A DNA stretch of 49,467 bases from Nitrospira sp. (GTDB lineage: Bacteria; Nitrospirota; Nitrospiria; Nitrospirales; Nitrospiraceae): contig JAFEBI010000028.1 in NCBI GenBank assembly GCA_018242725.1, positions 1 through 49,467 of the forward strand. The letters run 5' to 3'. This document shows positions 44,109-49,467 of the stretch, in pieces. The notes under the pieces are model-generated. The model ran no database searches and was not told where the DNA came from. It worked only from the letters and a program-made list of their open reading frames with translations. How positions within the stretch are numbered: the stretch's first letter is position 1; each line of letters starts with the position of its first letter. A program made the translations under genes and the position numbers.

Positions 44109-44849
44109 CTATTCTGTCCTTGCCAGCCTATCGGTTCTGAAAAACACGCCATCGACCTGATGCATTTCACCGGTTTTCTCATTCGACCAGCCGTTCTCAA
44201 ACTCCACCAAATGGAAGCCCATGTTTTTCAAGCGAGGCAGCATATCCACCATCAATAGCTCGCCGCGATAGTTCTCCACAAGCGACATTTCCAGCTTCAT
44301 CCCTATGATGCGTGGCAACTCGCTGCCGATCCCCTCAATCACTCGTGTTTCGTACCCCTGCGCATCAATTTTTAGAAACAGGCGATCGCCTTCGGGGTAA
44401 TATTTCCTCATCATCTTCTCAACGGTCGTAATTGCAATCTCCTCTTGTCGGATGACCGCTTGATCAGGCGCATTCTTGACGACATGTTCAGTCATCGTCA
44501 GGATCGAGCTGGCCCCACCGTGTCCGCCGGATACATTGATCACGCCAACCCCATCTTTTTCACCTAAGGCAACCTTTTCCACCAGCCACTTTGGATCAGA
44601 CTTGGCATTTTGGCTCAATTGTTGAAATAAGTGCGAGATCGGCTCGAACGACACAATGGTTTTGTCAAAACCGATCCATCTGAACCAGGGACCACATTGC
44701 CCAATATTGGCCCCAATATCGAACACCATGTCGACCTGATATTGCATCAGAAGTGTTTCGAATTTGGTTTTTCTCTGAACTTGTTTTCTGCGCACCTCCA
44801 ACCCAAAGTTCCCGAGCAAGGCTTGTACGGTTCTTTTTAAAGAGATCAT
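44109..44849 (-). CDS. FkbM-family S-adenosylmethionine methyltransferase
   Basis: A 246-residue class I methyltransferase of the FkbM type. Motif I is VFDIGANIGQ (about 42-51), the acidic residue of motif II is in IVSFEPI (about 64-70), and DRLFLKIDAQGYETRVIEG (about 137-155) is the family's KIDVEGxE motif. Members methylate sugars or hydroxyl groups, often in polysaccharide or lipid modification. No glycan cluster is adjacent, so the substrate is open. It is divergent from the repeat protein gene at 45109. Confidence 0.9.
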   Translation of the reverse strand: MISLKRTVQALLGNFGLEVRRKQVQRKTKFETLLMQYQVDMVFDIGANIGQCGPWFRWIGFDKTIVSFEPISHLFQQLSQNAKSDPKWLVEKVALGEKDGVGVINVSGGHGGASSILTMTEHVVKNAPDQAVIRQEEIAITTVEKMMRKYYPEGDRLFLKIDAQGYETRVIEGIGSELPRIIGMKLEMSLVENYRGELLMVDMLPRLKNMGFHLVEFENGWSNEKTGEMHQVDGVFFRTDRLARTE

Positions 44850-45108
44850 GATGCTGTGTTCTTACATCGTATTTCCCGCATTGACCAACACTTTCACGTT
44901 TCGCTGTTGCACGTTGATCTACCCTAGACAGACTCTCTGCGCACCGCCGAAGTCTCCATGCTGATCGAGGAAGATTCCGGCTGCCCTCGTGTCTCACGGC
45001 ACCCGACCTCTTGGCTGCTAAGCAAGCCATGAATGAATAAGAAAAGCGACTGGAAAATCTTCTGCTAAACTTTATAAACAGCTCACCGACCAACTACGGG
45101 GGGAATGA

Positions 45109-45507
45109 ATGAAATCACAAGAATGGGTCATCCTCGGAAGCCTGGCACTCAGTCTGATGGCAATTCAGCCGGTCGTCTATGCTCAAAGTGGCGAAGGTGG
45201 AGGAGCGACGGGGGAGATGCGTGAAGACCGACAGGACCTCCGACATGATCGACAAGATATCAGGCAAGACCGGCGAGACATGCGAGAAGACCGCCGGGAC
45301 CTGCGTGAAGATCAGCGAGAACTACGACACGACAGACAGTCCGGATCTGGTCCGAAAGAACTGGCGCAAGATCGGCGTGAGATCCGCCAAGATCGACACG
45401 ATTTAGGGGAGGACCATCGAGATCTGCGGCACGATCGACAGAATCGACGTCATGACCGCCGAGACATGCGACCCGATAGGAGCGGCAGAGGCCATGGCGG
45501 CCGTTAG
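45109..45507 (+). CDS. Secreted, highly charged 7-residue-repeat protein
   Basis: A 132-residue protein with a signal peptide (about 1-25, cleavage near VYAQSG). A short Gly-rich linker leads to about eleven copies of a heptad with consensus [RQ]-x-[DE]-[LIM]-R-x-D (RQDLRHD, RQDIRQD, RRDMRED, RRDLRED, QRELRHD and so on). It closes with a Gly/Arg-rich end. The coding DNA shows the matching 21-bp period. It would form a long charged helix in the periplasm. I recall similar RxDxRxD proteins in many proteobacteria without a settled role. GGGGGGAATGA precedes the ATG. Confidence 0.75.
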   Translation: MKSQEWVILGSLALSLMAIQPVVYAQSGEGGGATGEMREDRQDLRHDRQDIRQDRRDMREDRRDLREDQRELRHDRQSGSGPKELAQDRREIRQDRHDLGEDHRDLRHDRQNRRHDRRDMRPDRSGRGHGGR

Positions 45508-45763
45508 TCGTGGCCTCCACACGACAAAGAAGCTGGCAGAATCAGAAGCCTCCGTCGGCTTTCCAATATGTCCAAGGCAATCGCAAGTGAGTCACAGATC
45601 TAGACGAAGGTAGCGAAGCTCTCTTATTTCCAAACAACCTACTGAGGCAAACCCGATTTTCATATCAGCCGCGTGCCTCGCTCTTTCAGAAATTGGAATG
45701 GCCTCCAAAGACTCTCGATACTCTTCTCTTATTTCTACAGTGTTTCACACTTGATACGGAGCT

Positions 45764-46520
45764 CTACGATCTCGTCTGATCAATAACAGGTGGGGTAGAA
45801 GTGGGAGGTGGTGAACCTTCTGGTTCTTTTTCCTTCTTCTTTGCTTCCTCGAAGTTTTTAAGCCCCTTAATCATCTGATAAAGCGGTCGAACATTGCGCA
45901 CAACACATAGACCAGGCAGCTGCGCACCCGTTGCTCGATTTGGGACATATGCGGAAACAATTCCTATCGCTTGAACCTTATTATCATCATTGATCGAGAA
46001 TGCTGGTCCTCCACTTACCCCGTTAATTGCAACACCATCAACAAAATAAAAGTCTTCCGCCCCCACCCAGGACGAAGTAGTCCCAGAGAAAAAACACAGA
46101 TTCGCGGCCGCTATAGCGGGGAAGCCCATCCATCCAATCTCCACTCCTACTTTGAGATGCAGGTCCTCAGAAATTATTGGTAAAGGTTTATCGGGAAACG
46201 GAAGTCGTCCACCACGAATGACAATCGACGCAACATCACGGCCATAATCTATCTCAATAATCCTATCTGGGTGATTAAGGAAAATGGTTTCGCCTGATTT
46301 GAAATGCTGTATACGAATCGGTTGTTCCCAGTTGTTCCCAATAGTGCGGCACGTCGATCACATGAGCCGCTGTTGCAATTCCAAGCAATGAATTGCCCTT
46401 CGTAGTTGCGATAAGAAAACCCGTCCCTGAAGCCTGTGGTGTTGTAATCTTAACCACGTAAGGCTCAACTTCTTCAAATGCCGCAAACCAAGGAATTTTC
46501 TCCTGCTTACGCTTCGCCAT
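45764..46520 (-). pseudogene. Trypsin-like serine protease gene, frameshifted by a 10-bp duplication
   Basis: Two fragments read as one protease. The 5' part (46520-46275) holds GTGFLIA and the catalytic His53 (ATAAHVI). The 3' part (to 45764) holds the catalytic Ser in NGVSGGPAF. They are in different frames. An exact 10-bp tandem duplication (46321-46330 and 46331-46340) lies at the join. Removing one copy gives a single frame of 248 residues with no stop, in which Asp92 (YGRDVASIVIR) completes a His53/Asp92/Ser166 triad. There is no signal peptide, so the intact protein would be cytoplasmic. The C-terminus is a Lys/Glu-rich stretch and a Pro/Ser/Thr tail. The DNA is visibly more AT-rich than its surroundings, which suggests recent arrival. 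Confidence 0.88.
46321..46340. repeat. Exact 10-bp tandem duplication
   Basis: GTTGTTCCCA occurs twice head to tail (46321-46330 and 46331-46340). It shifts the frame of the protease gene by one base. Deleting either copy restores the frame. Confidence 0.95.
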
Positions 46521-46576
46521 TTCGTAACCTCAGCCAGTAAGCGACCGCCCAGCTAGACTAGCATGAGGGTAATGTG

Positions 46577-46606
46577 AGCACAGCTTAACGTCAAGCTGTG
46601 CTTTTT
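46577..46606 (+). terminator. Orphan plus-strand rho-independent terminator
   Basis: AGCACAGCTT (46577-46586) pairs perfectly with AAGCTGTGCT (46593-46602) and is followed by five T. No plus-strand gene lies just upstream; the nearest ends at 45507, beyond the protease pseudogene. The stretch from 46521 to 46691 otherwise holds nothing I can identify. Confidence 0.75.
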
Positions 46607-46691
46607 ACGCTCTACTGGAAGCACCATGGAGGCAAAAATTGGAGATAGGCTATTAAAATAGAATGTTATCACTGACGTGACTTTATCCAAG

Positions 46692-46854
46692 GCCGTTCAA
46701 AACGGCCTCCAAACAAGGCTGCAGCGAGCGAGAGCCCGAGGCGTACGGTTCTAGGTACGTTGCGGGTTGGGTGAGGCAAGAACGCAGCTTGGTGAAAGGC
46801 GCGTCTCGGCGCAACGTAGTGGGTTGGTACTACAAAGTGGACGTTTTCAATGGC
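46692..46854. repeat. Palindromic intergenic repeat, degenerate copy 2
   Basis: The ends GCCGTTCAAAAC (46692-46703) and GTTTTCAATGGC (46843-46854) are inverted with two mismatches. The interior AGGCTGCAGCGAGCGAGAG, CGAGGCGTACGGTT and GGTACGTTG strings match the complement of the copy at 36245-36368 (AGGCCGCAGCGAGCGAGAA, CGAGTCGTACGTT and GTACGGTG). It is longer and more diverged than copy 1. Its right end overlaps the last codons of gltD. Confidence 0.7.
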
Positions 46855-48280
46855 TTATTTTTGCTGACCTTCCGGCCTGCAAATATCTATCGATCCCCGC
46901 CGCCATCTTTCGTCCTTCAGCGATAGCCCAGACGATAAGCGAGGCACCACGTTTGGTATCGCCGCCGGCAAAAACGCCGTCGAGGTTGCTCATGAAGTTC
47001 TCATCGACTGCCACGGCACCACGTGCGTCATATTTCACACCGAGGCTATCGAGCAGACCATTCCTGACAGGACCGGTGAAGCCCATGGCGAGCAGGACCA
47101 AATCGGCATTCATCTCAAATTCACTGTCGGGAACAGGTGCGAACTTGCCGTTCTCGAACTTGACCCGATTGGCATGCAGTTTGGTCACATGACCGTCGTG
47201 GCCGGAGAACTTTGTGGTGGAAATACTCCACTGTCGATCACACCCTTCTTCATGGGCATGGGACGTACGCAGCTGCATCGGCCAGAGGGGCCATGGAGTC
47301 GAATCGGCTCGCTGAGGTGGGGGTTCCGGCAGCAACTCGAATTGATGGGCTTCCACACAACCTTGACGATGTGCGGTACCAAGACAGTCGGAGCCTGTAT
47401 CGCCTCCGCCGATGATGACAACGCGCTTCCCCTTTGCGGTGATCGGCTCATCGGTCATGGGAATGCCGGCGGTACGCTTGTTCTGCTGGGTGAGATATTC
47501 CATCGCCAGATGCACGCCCTTCAGCTCACGCCCAGGGATCGGCAGCTCGCGGGCCAGTTCAGCACCCATCGTGAGTCCAACCGCATCGAACTGTCGGCGC
47601 AACTGTTCACCGGTAATGTCCTTGCCGACAGCGACATTGGCTTGAAACTTGACCCCTTCCGCTTTCATCTGCTCCAGACGCCGGTCGATCACCCACTTTT
47701 CCATCTTGAAGTCGGGAATACCGTAGCGAAGCAATCCCCCGATCCGATCAGATTTTTCAAAAACCGTCACATCATGGCCGGCCCGCACCAATTGCTGCGC
47801 GGCGGCCAACCCAGCCGGACCGGAACCAACGATCGCCACCGCCTTACCGGTGCTCACGACCGGCACGATCGGCGTGACAAACCCTTCGTTGAAGCCTCGA
47901 TCGACGATGTTCCACTCGATGACACGGATGGATACCGGATCTTGGTTAATTCCAAGCACACAAGCCCCTTCGCAGGGGGCCGGGCAAAGACGTCCCGTGA
48001 ATTCCGGGAAATTATTCGTAGTGTGGAGCGCCTTCAGTGCATCGTTCCAACGGCCGCGATAGACGAGATCGTTCCACTCCGGGATCAAATTAACGACCGG
48101 ACAACCGGTATGGCCCTGGCAAAACGGCACACCACAGTCCATACAACGCGCACCCTGAGTCTTCAGCTTATCCTCAGGGATCGGCTCGTACATCTCCTTC
48201 CAATCAAGCACACGCAACTCGATCGGCTTACGTTTCGGGCCCTCTCGGGCATATTTCATGAAACCTTTCGGATCACCCAT
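46847..48280 (-). CDS. gltD: Glutamate synthase small subunit GltD
   Basis: A 477-residue protein with an N-terminal cysteine-rich Fe-S domain (CMDCGVPFCQ about 46-55, CPVVNLIPEW, and CPAPCEGACV about 99-108) holding two [4Fe-4S] clusters. An FAD-binding site (VAIVGSGPAGLAAAQQL, about 148-164) and an NAD(P)H-binding site (VVIIGGGDTGSDCLG, about 289-303) follow. Electrons from NADPH or ferredoxin go to GltB to make glutamate from glutamine and 2-oxoglutarate. It follows gltB by 47 bp. The final two codons and the stop lie inside the palindromic repeat, so the C-terminal SAKISH may be a recent ending. Confidence 0.95.
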   Translation of the reverse strand: MGDPKGFMKYAREGPKRKPIELRVLDWKEMYEPIPEDKLKTQGARCMDCGVPFCQGHTGCPVVNLIPEWNDLVYRGRWNDALKALHTTNNFPEFTGRLCPAPCEGACVLGINQDPVSIRVIEWNIVDRGFNEGFVTPIVPVVSTGKAVAIVGSGPAGLAAAQQLVRAGHDVTVFEKSDRIGGLLRYGIPDFKMEKWVIDRRLEQMKAEGVKFQANVAVGKDITGEQLRRQFDAVGLTMGAELARELPIPGRELKGVHLAMEYLTQQNKRTAGIPMTDEPITAKGKRVVIIGGGDTGSDCLGTAHRQGCVEAHQFELLPEPPPQRADSTPWPLWPMQLRTSHAHEEGCDRQWSISTTKFSGHDGHVTKLHANRVKFENGKFAPVPDSEFEMNADLVLLAMGFTGPVRNGLLDSLGVKYDARGAVAVDENFMSNLDGVFAGGDTKRGASLIVWAIAEGRKMAAGIDRYLQAGRSAKISH

Positions 48281-48327
48281 CTTCTTCTCTTCTAACCCCT
48301 TACCTGTAACTTTCCACTTCCCGCCGG

Positions 48328-49467
48328 CTAGTGCACGGCACTCGCCTTCCGCTTCCGCTCCTCAATGACACGCTTGTAATCGACCGGCATGACCTTCACA
48401 AACTTCGGCACCGTAGTCTCGAACGCATCAAGCACGTACTTGGCTTTCCGACTCCCGGTATACATAAAGTGTTTCGTGAGCAACCCATGAAGCAGCTGCT
48501 TGTCTTCCTTCGTGGTCACTGTTTCCAGTTCGACCATTCCAGTATTGCAACGGCTCTGGAACGTCCCCTCATCGTCCAGGACGAACGCCACTCCACCGGA
48601 CATACCCGCAGCGAAGTTACGGCCGGTTCTCCCGAGCACCACGACGACGCCGCCCGTCATATATTCACAACCGTGATCGCCTGTCCCTTCAACCACGGTC
48701 TGCGCACCACTATTTCTTACGGCAAACCGCTCGCCCGCCATTCCATAGAAATAGGCCTCACCTTGCGTGGCCCCATAGAGCGAGGTATTGCCGATCAAAA
48801 TCGTCCCTTCCGGACTATACAGGATGTTCTTGGGTGGGAAGACGATGATCTTCCCTCCGGACAACCCCTTCCCAATGTAGTCGTTGGACTCCCCCTCAAG
48901 CGTCAGCGTGATACCTTTCGCCAAAAAGGCTCCAAACGATTGACCAGCCGAGCCGGAAAACTTGATCGAAATCGTGTCTTCCGGCAATCCATCAGGGCCG
49001 TACTTTTTCGCAATCTTACTTGAGAGCACCGTGCCGGTGGTCCGGTTGATATTTCTGATCGGCAGTTCAACACTGACCTTCTCGCCCACCTCGATCGCAG
49101 CCTTGCAGAGTTCGACGAGCGTATTGTCCAGGATGTCTGCAAGACCGTGATCCTGCTTCTGCACGCAATGCCGCGGCACATCTGCAGAGACATCCGGCGC
49201 CGTCAGCAGCGGCGTGAGATCTAACCCCTTGGCCTTCCAATGATCCACTGCTTTGGTGATCTTGAGCTTGTCGACACGCCCCACCATCTCGTTGATCGTC
49301 CGGAAGCCAAGCTTTGCCATGAGTTGCCGTGCTTCCTCGGCCACAAAAAACAGATAGTTGACGATGTGTTCCGGCTTGCCGTTGAACTTCTTACGCAATT
49401 CAGGGTCTTGCGTCGCAATCCCGACAGGACAGGTATTCAGGTGGCACTTGCGCATCATGATGCAGCC
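48328..49467 (-). CDS. gltB: Glutamate synthase large subunit GltB, C-terminal part (cut by window edge)
   Basis: The reading frame is open to the window edge, so only the last 379 residues are seen of a protein normally near 1,500. The visible start, [19 protein letters not shown], holds the three cysteines of the [3Fe-4S] cluster. The remainder is the GXGXG-repeat beta-helix domain (for example [14 protein letters not shown] and [14 protein letters not shown]). The catalytic amidotransferase and FMN regions lie outside the window. It is the gene upstream of gltD. Confidence 0.95.
   Translation of the reverse strand, partial: GCIMMRKCHLNTCPVGIATQDPELRKKFNGKPEHIVNYLFFVAEEARQLMAKLGFRTINEMVGRVDKLKITKAVDHWKAKGLDLTPLLTAPDVSADVPRHCVQKQDHGLADILDNTLVELCKAAIEVGEKVSVELPIRNINRTTGTVLSSKIAKKYGPDGLPEDTISIKFSGSAGQSFGAFLAKGITLTLEGESNDYIGKGLSGGKIIVFPPKNILYSPEGTILIGNTSLYGATQGEAYFYGMAGERFAVRNSGAQTVVEGTGDHGCEYMTGGVVVVLGRTGRNFAAGMSGGVAFVLDDEGTFQSRCNTGMVELETVTTKEDKQLLHGLLTKHFMYTGSRKAKYVLDAFETTVPKFVKVMPVDYKRVIEERKRKASAVH

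Noticed and set aside
47174..48295. A 373-codon open frame on the plus strand opposite gltD
   Set aside because: It is the complement of a clear gltD gene, has no recognisable domains, and its composition follows from the codon bias of the other strand.

Overview
The window looks like chromosomal DNA of a Nitrospirota bacterium, most likely the genus Nitrospira. This is inferred from gene content and from my recollection of the genus, not from a database match. The supporting signs are a moderately GC-rich genome, a complete Tol-Pal envelope system (so a Gram-negative envelope), many lipoproteins, c-type cytochromes including a membrane-anchored six-haem protein, and molybdenum-cofactor and Tat genes packed into one operon. 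There is no phage, integrative element, CRISPR array or rRNA operon.

Layout. 1-3.5 kb: an RqcH/NFACT protein, a response regulator with an unusual loop, a 2-oxoglutarate oxygenase and a glycine-tailed RRM protein. 3.7-11.8 kb: one tightly packed minus-strand operon, read from degP-like protease through tatC, an Nbp35/Mrp-type ATPase, moeA, mobB and a six-haem NapC/NirT-like cytochrome to an ABC-2 exporter (ATPase, small membrane protein with a Cys/His tail, permease). Together these look like a maturation and export line for a periplasmic molybdenum/iron-sulfur enzyme; nitrite oxidoreductase would be the obvious client in Nitrospira, but that is inference. 12-17.3 kb: a caspase-fold lipoprotein lacking both catalytic residues, a secreted five-repeat beta protein, and a small cytochrome c with a clear sigma-70 promoter.

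17.6-30.6 kb: thirteen minus-strand genes with short gaps or overlaps: tolQ-tolR-tolA-tolB-pal, two YbgF/CpoB-like proteins, mutL, miaA, an MTA phosphorylase, a PfkB kinase, a TPR lipoprotein and a RodZ-like protein. Two tRNA genes (Asp-GTC and Val-TAC) and xerD lie just upstream. 32.1-36.2 kb: a plus-strand run of an LpoA-like TPR/periplasmic-binding protein, an M50 protease, trpS and a small secreted protein.

36.2-46.9 kb is the accessory part, with small lipoproteins and secreted repeat proteins, a PilZ protein, an FkbM methyltransferase, and several signs of gene decay. These include a 50-codon stub of a Ycf46-like AAA ATPase, a membrane-protein gene with two in-frame stops, and a trypsin-like protease gene broken by an exact 10-bp tandem duplication. 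Two copies of a palindromic intergenic repeat abut gene ends, and a minisatellite of two heptanucleotide families lies inside a membrane-protein gene. 46.8-49.5 kb: gltD and the 3' part of gltB (glutamate synthase), which runs off the end.

The strongest points for follow-up are the molybdoenzyme-maturation operon with its Nbp35-like N-terminal cysteines and linked ABC exporter, the pseudo-caspase, the 10-bp duplication whose removal restores a complete protease, and the palindromic repeat family.
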